Shown piece by piece: positions 52,301-60,133 of a stretch of DNA of 64,000 nt. Below the pieces are notes generated by a model, which was given only the letters and a program-made list of their open reading frames with translations, was not told the DNA's origin and ran no database searches. The position numbers were made by a program, and so were the translations under genes. The DNA comes from Arcicella aurantiaca (lineage in GTDB: Bacteria > Bacteroidota > Bacteroidia > Cytophagales > Spirosomataceae). Each line of letters begins with the position of its first letter. Position 1 is the stretch's first letter. Location of the stretch: assembly GCF_003148625.1 (NCBI RefSeq), contig NZ_QGGO01000017.1, forward strand, positions 1 to 64,000. The letters run 5' to 3'.

Positions 52301-52932
52301 ATAATTATATGTTTAGATGTGTAATTAGTAATGGTTGTTCCATATTTGGAGTAGTTTCTAATACTTATTCTCTTGAAGTAAAATGTGGACCACAACCTGT
52401 GATAAGTAAACAACCTGAAAGCCAGATTATTTTTGAGAAACAAAGTGCATTATTTCAACTAACTGCAAGTGATGCAAAAGCTTATCAATGGCAACAGAGT
52501 ATTGATAAAGGTAATACGTGGGGAAATATTTTATCTAATGATGATACTTTTAATGGGCAATTATCAAATAGTCTAACGTTGAAATCAGCAAAGACAACAC
52601 AAAATGATTATAGATTTCGATGTCAATTAGTCAATGGTTGTAGCTCAATAGTTACTAACATAATAAGCTTAACAGTTAATGTTATCCTTTCTGTTGACAA
52701 TAATAAAGAGCATAGTTTCATTGTTTATCCCAACCCAACAAGTGAAACAATTTCATTTGAATTAGAAAAAGAAAAATTTAAGGTTTTAATTATTGACATG
52801 AAGGGAAATGTATTAAAAGAGGTTCTAAACCAAAAAAAGATAATTGTTTCTGATTTGAGAGAAGGTATGTATATTATCAACGTGGAAAGTAATGATGAAA
52901 TACAATCATATAAAATAACAATAAAGAGATAG
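49330..52932 (+). CDS. Secreted propeller/Ig-like protein with type IX secretion signal
   Basis: The 1200-residue protein has a signal peptide (KILLFFKLFLCVICLINTSASA), about a dozen and a half repeats of the two-component-regulator propeller unit (consensus EDKNGNIWFGTxxG and KFDGKTW, residues 45-610), five tandem Ig-like domains of about 98 residues (615-1115; each with YQWQxSxDKGxTWQ and YxxRCxLVNGC), and a C-terminal type A sorting domain starting near YPNPTSETISFEL and ending YKITIKR. It should be exported by the type IX system and anchored or released at the surface. Propeller proteins of this type may bind glycans or other proteins; the ligand is unknown. Confidence 0.88.
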   Translation: MKKILLFFKLFLCVICLINTSASAQKWTPFYSNLSTNAFIEYSDGTVWVATEGGVVSYNTKGDVLASYSTKDGLPSNLVTCIAEDKEKNIWVGTPNGIAKFNGKIWTVFNNSTSAEIRNGIKSILCDKTGVMWFGYADGIFNYDGKNWKSSLVVPPNGLDHTVFKMIQDKNGNIWAGIRWEYSYKYDGKTWVKFGEKDIPNANVNAIYEDKNGKIWFGTLGGGVVNYDGKTWTKYNEESKTLPYNYVNAILEDKTGNMWFGQVDKGYTKFDGKTWVSFNVAQKNIVNNSVNDIIQTTDGTLWFSTRGGISKLSNTEWTPIATQIASLPSNYVFSTSINNLGNLVLGTANGVSIYDGSKWSWINSSNSQLANNEVRSVYQDKDGNYWYGTYAGVNKFDGKTWTLYNKSNSKIVGDIITTIIQDKQGAMWFGTTNGLSKFDGKDWVTFDTQSGSLPDNNVKNLIQDKDGNIWVATPGGLAKYDAKIWTVYNNKSGAPASTFKGLIQDQSGNIWVGTSSLGVFKFDGKTWTNFAYNSSTGKGELTSNEVTSIFQDKSQNIWVATYNGVSKFDGSQWIKYSSNNTPTTIESSTSTLSISEDSKNNIWFGTDKGLHQFFIECTSKTPTINGQPKTQKINENQAVTFHVTVIDVTSYQWQLSKDNGNSWQDIVESDNVYTGQITDKLTIVSAKISQNDYQFRCKLINGCASNISNVGTLSVLCTSSIPTITSQPINQKIKENLSASFQTLATDVSAYQWQISIDKGLTWQNIKESDVLYSGQITNKLTIISSKLTQNDYQYRCVLVNGCASTATNVGVLNVICALDSPIITKSPVKQSISEGQTTTFELAANGASNYEWFLSLDKGVSWRSIILSDTIYTGIFTNKLVIKNTPLTFNGLYYRCKVANSCYTIYSDVVSLDVSCNRKASEFTVQATNQSIFENQKATFEVTTLNAVQYTWMLSSNQGTSWQYIDTKDTLFDGQITNKLTIKSAKRLQNNYMFRCVISNGCSIFGVVSNTYSLEVKCGPQPVISKQPESQIIFEKQSALFQLTASDAKAYQWQQSIDKGNTWGNILSNDDTFNGQLSNSLTLKSAKTTQNDYRFRCQLVNGCSSIVTNIISLTVNVILSVDNNKEHSFIVYPNPTSETISFELEKEKFKVLIIDMKGNVLKEVLNQKKIIVSDLREGMYIINVESNDEIQSYKITIKR

Positions 52933-52968
52933 ATTTTACACACCTATTGATTTAAAAAATATCAATAA

Positions 52969-53097
52969 TTAGAAGCAAAATATGATGGACAAATCGGTGA
53001 TATTCATGATGTTTTGAATGAATTATTAAATCCAGAGAATGCTCGTAAAGAGATTGGATTTAAGAAAGAAGATAAAGACACAAAACCACAAGAATAA
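52969..53097 (+). pseudogene. Remnant of an ORF6N-type DNA-binding protein
   Basis: A frame without a start reads LEAKYDGQIGDIHDVLNELL, then NPENARKEIGFKKEDKDTK, ending in TAA. The KYDGQ...N(E/Q)LL...RKxIGF pattern is the usual C-terminus of ORF6N/KilA-N-type proteins of mobile elements. An in-frame stop precedes it, so only about 42 codons survive. It lies between the type IX cargo and ilvB, marking an old insertion site. Confidence 0.55.
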
Positions 53098-53124
53098 AAA
53101 TTATTCAATTAAAAAATTAACAAC

Positions 53125-54867
53125 ATGGCAAACACACAAACCATGACCGCAGAAGCGACCACAATCGAGCCTCCCAAGTTTTTGACAGGAGCTCAAGCTA
53201 TCATGCAATGTTTGGTAGAGAATAATGTAAAAACCATTTTTGGTTATCCGGGAGGGGCAATTATGCCAACTTATGATGCCCTCTATGATTATCAAGACCG
53301 TATTAAACATATTTTAGTACGTCATGAGCAAGGTGCTGGACACGCTGCTCAAGGGTTTGCTCGTATGACTGGGCGTGCAGGTGTTGCTATGGTTACTTCT
53401 GGACCGGGAGCAACCAATTTAATGACTCCCATCGCTGATGCCCTGTTAGACTCAACTCCAATGGTTTGTTTGGTTGGGCAGGTAAAAGCTAATTTGTTAG
53501 GGACAGATGCCTTCCAAGAATGTGATATTATTGGTATGTCGATGCCAGTAACAAAATGGAATTACCAAATTACTGACCCAAATGAGATTCCTGAAATCAT
53601 GGCAAAGGCGTTTTATATCGCTGAGTCTGGTCGCCCAGGTCCTGTTTTGTTAGATATTACTCGTACCGCACAAGCTGATTTTATGACACAACCATTTGTC
53701 TATAAACCTTGTGATGAAATTGTAAGTTATCGTCCGAGAATTACGCCTAAACAATCGCAAATTGAGGAGGCTGCCAAATTGATAAACTCAGCTCAAAAAC
53801 CATATATTTTTGCAGGTCATGGAATTTTGATTGCTAATGCTCAAGATGAATTAGACCAATTTGCCCGAAAAGCAGATATTCCTGTTGCCACTACGCTTTT
53901 AGGAATGTCGGCACTACCGCATAATCACCCAAATTATATTGGTTGGTTGGGTATGCACGGAAATTATGGAGCGAATGTTTTGACAGACGAAGCTGATTTG
54001 ATTATTGCCATCGGAATGCGTTTTGATGACCGTGTAACAGGCGATTTGTCGAAATTTATTTCTCAGGCAAAAGTCGTGCATATTGACATTGACCCTGCCG
54101 AAATCAATAAAAATATTGTAGCCACAGCTCCTGTGGTAGGTGATGCCAAAGAAGCATTGAAAGCCCTTTTACCATTAATCAAAGAGCGTAAGCATACTGA
54201 GTGGGTTGCAGAATTTAAGAAATATGATGATATAGAATTTGAGAAGGTTTCTAAACGTGATTTATTCCACGATGGTGACCAAATCAAGATGGGAGAGGCG
54301 GTTGCAATGCTTTCTAAAAAGACCAAAGGAGAAGCCGTTACGGTAACAGACGTTGGGCAACACCAAATGATTGTGAACCGTTATTATGAGTACATGAAAC
54401 CAAATTCGTTGGTAACATCAGGTGGTGCTGGTACGATGGGCTTTGCTCTTCCTGCTGCTTTTGGGGCTAAAGTGGGAGCTCCCGACCGTGAAGTAATTGC
54501 TTTGATTGGTGACGGTGGTTTTCAGATGACCATTCAAGAATTGGGAACGATTGCTCAAAGCGGTTTACCCGTAAAAATCATCATTCTGAATAATAATTTC
54601 TTAGGAATGGTTCGTCAATGGCAACAGTTGTTTTTCGATAAGAGATATTCATTCGTAGAACTTCAAAATCCTGATTTTATTACTATTGCCAAAGGTTTTG
54701 GAGTTGATGCTCATAAGGTTTCTGACCGTGCTGAATTATCGGGAGAATTAGATAAAATGTTGGCAGCCAATACGCCATATTTGTTAGAAATTGTTTGTGA
54801 GAAAGAAGAAAACGTATTCCCAATGGTTCCTGCGGGAGCAAGCGTCTCGAGTATTCGTTTGGAGTAA
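53125..54867 (+). CDS. ilvB: Acetolactate synthase, large subunit
   Basis: The 580-residue ThDP enzyme has TIFGYPGGAIMPTYDAL, VRHEQGAGHAAQGFARMTG with the catalytic Glu, VAMVTSGPGATNL, and the ThDP-binding GDGGFQMTIQELGTI ... KIIILNNNFLGMVRQWQQLFF. It condenses pyruvate with pyruvate or 2-oxobutyrate, first step of valine/isoleucine synthesis. The first 18 residues are weakly conserved; an internal ATG may be used. The small subunit follows after a 258-base spacer with a palindrome. Confidence 0.93.
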   Translation: MANTQTMTAEATTIEPPKFLTGAQAIMQCLVENNVKTIFGYPGGAIMPTYDALYDYQDRIKHILVRHEQGAGHAAQGFARMTGRAGVAMVTSGPGATNLMTPIADALLDSTPMVCLVGQVKANLLGTDAFQECDIIGMSMPVTKWNYQITDPNEIPEIMAKAFYIAESGRPGPVLLDITRTAQADFMTQPFVYKPCDEIVSYRPRITPKQSQIEEAAKLINSAQKPYIFAGHGILIANAQDELDQFARKADIPVATTLLGMSALPHNHPNYIGWLGMHGNYGANVLTDEADLIIAIGMRFDDRVTGDLSKFISQAKVVHIDIDPAEINKNIVATAPVVGDAKEALKALLPLIKERKHTEWVAEFKKYDDIEFEKVSKRDLFHDGDQIKMGEAVAMLSKKTKGEAVTVTDVGQHQMIVNRYYEYMKPNSLVTSGGAGTMGFALPAAFGAKVGAPDREVIALIGDGGFQMTIQELGTIAQSGLPVKIIILNNNFLGMVRQWQQLFFDKRYSFVELQNPDFITIAKGFGVDAHKVSDRAELSGELDKMLAANTPYLLEIVCEKEENVFPMVPAGASVSSIRLE

Positions 54868-54958
54868 GAGTTTCGATAATATGTAGGGACGTATGTGATA
54901 ACAATGTTGCCAATTTAAGGATTTTTTAACTGTTCTAAAATTTAGATAATTCCAGTTT

Positions 54959-54992
54959 TAACGCAGGCAGGGTTCAAACCCTGCCTGCGTTA
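54959..54992. repeat. Perfect 16-base palindrome between ilvB and ilvN
   Basis: taacgcaggcagggtt and its complement with a 2-base loop. No U-tract follows. The rest of the 258-base spacer has only a small attgc-tcc-gcaat hairpin just before ilvN and no gene. Confidence 0.75.
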
Positions 54993-55125
54993 GGTGGATA
55001 AACTCCTCAAGTTGATAGCATTGTTATGCGATACACCTCCTACTACTAAACTATCTAATATTTTCTTAAAGTAGAAAGAGCAAAATTGATTTTAGCTTAA
55101 ATTTTATTGCTCCGCAATCAAAACA

Positions 55126-55656
55126 ATGACAACATACACATTATCCATATTCACGACCAATACCATTGGTTTATTGAACCGTATTACGATTATTTTTACT
55201 CGTAGAAGGTTAAATATTGAGTCCTTAACTGTTTGTGAAACAGAGCGTAAAGGCGTTTCTCGTTTCACCATCGTTATTCGTCACGAAAGCCGTGATGCTG
55301 TTGAAAAATTAGTACGTCAAATCCGTAAAGTGGTTGATGTTTTAGCCGTTTTTGGATACCTTGACCACGAAATTGTATTCAACGAAATTGCTCTTTTCAA
55401 ATTGGCAACTCCACTTGGAGGAACACCATTAGACATCAAAGAAATCAACCTTGATTGGAACGCAAAAGTGGTTCATTGGGGACTTGATTACGTAGTAATT
55501 GAAAAGAACGGAACAGAAGCAGAAATTTCTGAATTCTACCAATACATGAAAAATTGGGAGATTTTGGAATATCTAAAATCAGGAAGAGTAGCCGTTGGAA
55601 AAACCGAAAAAGGCTTGGTAGAGTATCTGCCAGAGGCGGATTGGGAGACGGTGTAG
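55126..55656 (+). CDS. ilvN: Acetolactate synthase, small (regulatory) subunit
   Basis: The 176-residue protein starts TYTLSIFTTNTIGLLNRITIIFTRRRLNIESLTV, an ACT domain, then RFTIVIRHESRDAVEKLVRQIRKVVDVLAVF and the C-terminal small-subunit domain. It binds valine and adjusts IlvB activity. Normal length for the family. It should act with the large subunit gene upstream. The gene pair is far from ilvD and convergent ilvC. Confidence 0.9.
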   Translation: MTTYTLSIFTTNTIGLLNRITIIFTRRRLNIESLTVCETERKGVSRFTIVIRHESRDAVEKLVRQIRKVVDVLAVFGYLDHEIVFNEIALFKLATPLGGTPLDIKEINLDWNAKVVHWGLDYVVIEKNGTEAEISEFYQYMKNWEILEYLKSGRVAVGKTEKGLVEYLPEADWETV

Positions 55657-55722
55657 GTGTATAGAATATCTGGAACAATTCTAAAATAAAGGTTGTCTCT
55701 CTACTGTTGGGGAGGTGACTTT

Positions 55723-55753
55723 TTTGTAATAGATTTTACAAAATCTATATTTG
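55723..55753 (+). promoter_or_regulatory. Promoter of the ATPase-DUF4276 pair
   Basis: TTTG at 55723-55726, 19-base spacer, TATATTTG at 55746-55753: an exact fit to the phylum consensus. The transcript would start about 25 bases before the ATPase ATG, so the pair forms its own unit rather than the tail of ilvBN. Confidence 0.75.
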
Positions 55754-55785
55754 TGTAAAGTCTAAAATTAAATGACTTTAATGTT

Positions 55786-56982
55786 ATGAAAATTGAAAAG
55801 ATTAAGGTTAAGAATTACAAAGTATTTGAAGATACTGAAATAAATAATCTTCCAAGTATGTGTGTGTTTCTTGGAGCAAATGGGGCAGGCAAATCTACTT
55901 TGTTTGATGTTTTTGGTTTTTTGAGCGAAGCACTGCGTAACAATGTAAAATCTGCTATTAATAATCGAGGAGGTTTTAAGGAGGTAATTTCTCGGAATAA
56001 AAGTGGAGATATAGAGTTTGAAATAAAATTTAGAAATGATGATATAGATAGGAAAAGGCAACCCCTAATTACTTACGAATTGAGTATAGGTTTAGAACAA
56101 AATATGCCAATAGTGAGAAAAGAAGTCTTAAGTTATCGTCGAGGACAAAAGGGTAAACCTTTTAAATTTTTGGATTTCTCAAATGGAAAAGGAATGGCTA
56201 TCATTAATGAAATTGAGTTTGAACAAGCTAAACAAGATTTTAAAGAAGAAAGAGAAGAGTTTCCATTAGACTCTCCCGATATTTTAGCGATTAAAGGTCT
56301 TGGTCAGTTTCAAAATTTTAAAGCTATTTCCGATTTTAGAAAATTGTTGGAGAGTTGGTACATTTCTAACTTTCAAATACCTGATGCAAAAAAAAGTCAG
56401 GATATTGGAGTAAGTGAACAACTTTCTCCAACAGGAGATAATCTTGCCTTAGTTACCGATTATATATTTGAAAACTATCCTAAAGTTTTTGAAGAAATCT
56501 TGGAGAAAATGAAAAAAAGAGTACCAGGTATTACCAATGTTACAGCGGCAAAAACAGAGGATGGACGAATTATTCTGAGATTTCAAGATGGGAGTTTTAA
56601 AGACCCATTTATTTCAAGATACGTTTCAGATGGTACTTTAAAAATGTTTGCTTATTTGGTATTGATGAATAATCCTCAAAAGCACCCATTACTTTGTATT
56701 GAAGAGCCTGAGAATTATTTACATCCAGAATTATTAAGACAGTTAGCAGAAGAATTTAGGGAGTATTCTCATAAAGGGGGACAAGTCTTCATATCTACAC
56801 ACTCTCCCGATTTTGTTAATGCTTTGGAGTTAGATGAAGTATTTTGGCTTACTAAAAAAGATGGTTATACAACCATAAAGAGAGCAAAAGATGATGAAAC
56901 TGTGAGGAGTTTAGTAGAAGCTGGAGATAATTTAGGTTATTTATGGAATCAGAAATATTTTAAAGGAAGCGGACCACTATGA
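55786..56982 (+). CDS. AAA/ABC-type ATPase (OLD/RecF-like), defence-type
   Basis: The 398-residue ATPase has Walker A GANGAGKST (residues 30-38), Walker B with signature-like LLCIEEPENYLHPELL (about 301-316), and the switch region QVFISTHSPDFVNALELDEVFWL (about 331-353). The middle carries RYVSDGTLKMFAYLVL. This plan is that of AAA_21 (OLD-like) ATPases without a fused nuclease. The gene overlaps the DUF4276 gene by four bases. In such pairs the ATPase probably senses or loads on DNA and the partner cuts; that is known for OLD proteins and is inference here. Confidence 0.85.
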   Translation: MKIEKIKVKNYKVFEDTEINNLPSMCVFLGANGAGKSTLFDVFGFLSEALRNNVKSAINNRGGFKEVISRNKSGDIEFEIKFRNDDIDRKRQPLITYELSIGLEQNMPIVRKEVLSYRRGQKGKPFKFLDFSNGKGMAIINEIEFEQAKQDFKEEREEFPLDSPDILAIKGLGQFQNFKAISDFRKLLESWYISNFQIPDAKKSQDIGVSEQLSPTGDNLALVTDYIFENYPKVFEEILEKMKKRVPGITNVTAAKTEDGRIILRFQDGSFKDPFISRYVSDGTLKMFAYLVLMNNPQKHPLLCIEEPENYLHPELLRQLAEEFREYSHKGGQVFISTHSPDFVNALELDEVFWLTKKDGYTTIKRAKDDETVRSLVEAGDNLGYLWNQKYFKGSGPL

Positions 56983-57551
56983 GAATTGAGTTTTTATTAG
57001 AGGAATCCTCAATGGAAAACTTATTGAAGATTATTCTACCCAAAATTTTACCAGAGGGCTTTGAGTTAGACATAAATTGTTTTCTTCGACCTCATAGCGG
57101 TAAAAGTGATTTACATAAATCTATACCGAAAAAGATCAGAGCCTTTTCTAACTTTAATGAAAAGGTTAAAATCATAATTGTTCAAGATCAAGATAGTAAT
57201 GATTGTAAGCTTTTAAAGAAAAAAATCGTTGAATTATGCTCCGAAAATGGTGATTGTCCAGTGTTAGTCAGAATTGCGTGTAGAGAATTGGAAGCATGGT
57301 ATTTAGGGGATATGGATGCCATTGAAAAAGTTTATCCCAAGTTCAAAGCTAAGAGTCATAGAAATTTAGCAAAATTTAGAAATCCAGATATTTGTAATCC
57401 TTACAACGAATTGGTAAAAATTATTAAGGATTTTCAAAAAGGGAAAGCGTCGAGAGAAATTCCAGAATACATGAATATTGATAATAATACGTCAGAAAGT
57501 TTTAATCAATTTGTCAAAGGAGTTGTAAAGTTCCTCGAATTTTCTGCATGA
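56979..57551 (+). CDS. DUF4276 family protein, TOPRIM-like nuclease candidate
   Basis: The 190-residue protein starts RIEFLLEESSMENLLKIIL, where Glu8/Glu9 and Glu13 fall like the N-terminal acidic residues of a TOPRIM domain, followed by KIIIVQDQDSNDC with D70-x-D72 on a beta-strand end. Later CRELEAWYLGDMDAI and the FRNP region are family blocks (the ELE-W segment is typical of DUF4276). A TOPRIM domain with E...DxD would bind two metal ions and could cut nucleic acid. It is translationally coupled to the ATPase and convergent with ilvC behind a hairpin. Confidence 0.75.
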   Translation: MRIEFLLEESSMENLLKIILPKILPEGFELDINCFLRPHSGKSDLHKSIPKKIRAFSNFNEKVKIIIVQDQDSNDCKLLKKKIVELCSENGDCPVLVRIACRELEAWYLGDMDAIEKVYPKFKAKSHRNLAKFRNPDICNPYNELVKIIKDFQKGKASREIPEYMNIDNNTSESFNQFVKGVVKFLEFSA

Positions 57552-57558
57552 TATAAAA

Positions 57559-57591
57559 AAGGACAGCTTCGCTCAAAGCGAAGCTGTCCTT
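57559..57591. terminator. Bidirectional hairpin between DUF4276 and ilvC genes
   Basis: aaggacagcttcgct (57559-57573), loop caa, agcgaagctgtcctt (57577-57591): a perfect 15-base stem with flanking A/T runs on both strands. Confidence 0.9.
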
Positions 57592-57613
57592 AAAGTTCTA
57601 AATATCAATGAAA

Positions 57614-59098
57614 TTACGCTACCGTAGCAATTGCTTTCATTGCACCCATTGCTTGACGTAATCTGTCACCAACTTTCTCAATTGAATGACTACGAATTGC
57701 TTTGTTTACAGCGTTTAACGTTCTGTTATCTACACCGTTATCTTTTCCTTCGTTGAAGTTTTTACCAACGATGTCAGTTTCAACTTTCGTCATGAAATCA
57801 GCTAATAATGGCTTACAAGCGTGGTCGAATAAATAACATCCGTATTCAGCTGTATCAGAAATTACTGAGTTCATTTCAAATAATTTTCTACGAGCGATTG
57901 TGTTTGCGATAAGTGGCGTTTCGTGTAATGACTCATAGTAAGCAGATTCTTCAATGATTCCTGATTCTACCATTGTTTCATACGCTAATTCAACACCTGC
58001 ACGTACCATCGCAACCATTAAAAGACCGTTATCGAAATATTCTTGTTCTGCAATTTTAACCGCTCCAGCAGGTGTTTTTTCAAATGCTGTTTCGCCAGTT
58101 GCTGCTCTCCAAGTCAATAAGTTTTTATCGTCATTAGCCCAGTCTTCCATCATTGTTTGCGAGAAATGACCGCTCATGATGTCGTCTTGGTGCTTTTGGA
58201 ACAACGGACGCATAATCGTTTTCAATTCTTCAGAAATTTCAAATGCTTTGATTTTCGCAGGATTTGAAAGTCTGTCGAACATACCCGTGATACCACCTTG
58301 TTTCAAGGCTTCTGTGATAGTTTCCCAACCGTATTGGATTAATTTTGAAGCATATCCAGCGTCGATTCCTTTCTCAATCATTTTGTCGAAACAAAGGATT
58401 GAACCTGTTTGTAACAAACCACAAAGGATAGTTTGCTCACCCATTAAGTCAGATTTTACCTCAGCTACGAAAGATGATTTCAATACACCCGCACGGTGTC
58501 CACCTGTACCTACGCAATAGGCTTTTGCGTAATCCCAACCTTTTCCTTGTGGGTCGTTTTCTGGGTGAACGGCAATTAAAGTAGGCACACCAAAACCACG
58601 AACATATTCAGCACGAACTTCTGAACCCGGACATTTTGGAGCAACCATGATAACTGTTAAATCTTTACGGATTTGCATTCCTTCTTCAACGATGTTGAAA
58701 CCGTGTGAATAAGAAAGTGTAGCATCTTGTTTCATCAATGGCATTACCGCTGAAACTACCGCTGTATGTTGTTTATCTGGCGTAAGGTTGATTACTAAAT
58801 CAGCCGTTGGGATTAATTGCTCGTAAGTACCCACTGTAAAATTATTTTCAGTAGCACTTTTCCAAGATTGTCTTTTTGCGTCGATAGCTTCTTGACGAAG
58901 AGCGTAAGAAACATCTAAGCCAGAATCACGAAGGTTCAAACCTTGGTTAAGTCCTTGAGCTCCACAACCAACAACTACGATTTTTTTACCTTCTAATGCT
59001 TTAACACCGTCAGCGAATGCACTGCTATCCATGAATTCACAAACGCCTAATTGACTAAGTTTTTCTCTTAATGAAAGAGTATTGAAATAATTTGCCAT
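57614..59098 (-). CDS. ilvC: Ketol-acid reductoisomerase, class II
   Basis: The 494-residue protein has the Rossmann block [35 protein letters not shown], then [31 protein letters not shown] and two copies of the knotted C-terminal domain ([17 protein letters not shown] ... [24 protein letters not shown]). The duplicated knotted domain marks class II, as in E. coli and plants. It converts acetolactate/acetohydroxybutyrate with NADPH. It is on the minus strand, separate from ilvBN, so its control differs from that of ilvD. Confidence 0.95.
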   Translation of the reverse strand: MANYFNTLSLREKLSQLGVCEFMDSSAFADGVKALEGKKIVVVGCGAQGLNQGLNLRDSGLDVSYALRQEAIDAKRQSWKSATENNFTVGTYEQLIPTADLVINLTPDKQHTAVVSAVMPLMKQDATLSYSHGFNIVEEGMQIRKDLTVIMVAPKCPGSEVRAEYVRGFGVPTLIAVHPENDPQGKGWDYAKAYCVGTGGHRAGVLKSSFVAEVKSDLMGEQTILCGLLQTGSILCFDKMIEKGIDAGYASKLIQYGWETITEALKQGGITGMFDRLSNPAKIKAFEISEELKTIMRPLFQKHQDDIMSGHFSQTMMEDWANDDKNLLTWRAATGETAFEKTPAGAVKIAEQEYFDNGLLMVAMVRAGVELAYETMVESGIIEESAYYESLHETPLIANTIARRKLFEMNSVISDTAEYGCYLFDHACKPLLADFMTKVETDIVGKNFNEGKDNGVDNRTLNAVNKAIRSHSIEKVGDRLRQAMGAMKAIATVA

Positions 59099-59411
59099 TA
59101 TTTTTGAGTGATTTTGTTAAGTATTGTCTGCCATGTTCTCCACAGCGAAATTTATAATGTAAAGTTCATCAAAATCCATTGAAATATTGTGGTAAATAAT
59201 CCTTAATTTTAGGTAGTTATGATGGGTAGTGAATATTGTTGAAATGATGATTTGTTTTAAGTAATTGATATTTAATAGTTTGTGTTTTTTTATTGATTGT
59301 ATAATTTGTATAAAAAAACTATATCTATTTTGGTCTTTGTGTTGAGTATTTAGATAATAATGTTCTCTATTCATTATCTTTTTGTAATTTGTAGAAAAAT
59401 AAGCACTTATA
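59099..59411. other. AT-rich divergent spacer upstream of ilvC
   Basis: The 313 bases between ilvC and the DUF6934 gene are very AT-rich. A weak minus-strand frame of 85 codons ends 18 bases before ilvC; it has Ile-rich stretches (QIIISTIF, LRIIYHN) but no ribosome site, so I do not call it a gene. No terminator or leader peptide like that of ilvD was found. Promoters for both genes should lie here but no exact -33/-7 pair is visible. Confidence 0.4.
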
Positions 59412-59873
59412 ATGATTGAAATAGAAAAGCCTCATTATTCATTTGAGAGTTCACCCGATGCCCTTTTATTTGAATTTGAAAGTATTAGTGAAAATAAGAC
59501 CATTCGTAAAGCCGTTATTTATGAAGAAATAGAGGGATATGAAAATTTAGTTCAACTGGGTTTTGGGGATATTACTGAGGAAGGAGAAATAGATTTTATT
59601 GCCGTTAGTAGAAATAAAGATAGAGATAAAATATTAGCGACAGTTGCTCAGACAATGATAATTTTCTTTGAAAAATATCCTAATAAAAAACTTTATTTTA
59701 GAGGTAGTACCGATACCAGAACTCGACTTTATAGAAGTCTTATTTCTAAATTTATCGAAGTTATTGAACCCTATTTTTCTGTGATTGGTTTAAAACATGA
59801 TGGTTCACCCGAGAAATTTATTTTAAATCAAGATTATAACGCTTTCATCATATATCAGTATGGAACAGAATAA
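59412..59873 (+). CDS. DUF6934 family protein
   Basis: The 153-residue protein reads KPHYSFESSPDALLFEFESI, VQLGFGDITEEGEIDF, KILATVAQTMIIFFEKYPNKKLYFRGSTDTRTRLY and ends near IYQYGTE. This is a Bacteroidota family (DUF6934) of unknown function, often present in several copies with a small downstream partner. Its tail overlaps the next gene by 14 bases, which supports a two-gene unit and recalls toxin-antitoxin arrangement, although no toxin fold is evident. Confidence 0.7.
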   Translation: MIEIEKPHYSFESSPDALLFEFESISENKTIRKAVIYEEIEGYENLVQLGFGDITEEGEIDFIAVSRNKDRDKILATVAQTMIIFFEKYPNKKLYFRGSTDTRTRLYRSLISKFIEVIEPYFSVIGLKHDGSPEKFILNQDYNAFIIYQYGTE

Positions 59874-60006
59874 AAAAACAGCAACTATTTGTACTGTAAA
59901 TCCAAATTTACAAGGCAAAAAATATAAACTTACGGCTGAATCAAAAGCTTTTTTAGAAAAAGGACAAATGTTTTTGAGAGAAAAAGTGAAAGAGCTTGTC
60001 CTGTAA
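59860..60006 (+). CDS. 48-residue partner of the DUF6934 protein
   Basis: The ATG at 59860 overlaps the end of the DUF6934 gene in another frame and opens a 48-codon frame with TVNPNLQGKKYKLTAESKAF, then LEKGQMFLREKVKELVL. It is basic with a helical C-terminus. Overlap and strand agree with a real coupled gene; the function is unknown. A terminator follows about 25 bases after the stop. Confidence 0.6.
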   Translation: MEQNKKTATICTVNPNLQGKKYKLTAESKAFLEKGQMFLREKVKELVL

Positions 60007-60031
60007 ATTTCTATAATTTAATAGCTTGAAG

Positions 60032-60064
60032 ATGTCTTCTATTAGTACAACTGATAGAAGACAT
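60032..60064 (+). terminator. Terminator after the DUF6934 pair
   Basis: atgtcttctat (60032-60042) and atagaagacat (60054-60064) with an 11-base loop, followed by tttgttttt. Confidence 0.85.
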
Positions 60065-60133
60065 TTTGTTTTTATCTTAAAAGTTAGAGTCTGTCTAATG
60101 TAATTTGACAAATTGGAAATCCGTCTTACCAGT

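Noticed and set aside
59117-59374. 85-codon frame just upstream of ilvC as a leader peptide
   Set aside because: It is long, AT-driven, without ribosome site or following terminator; Ile codons there are expected from composition.
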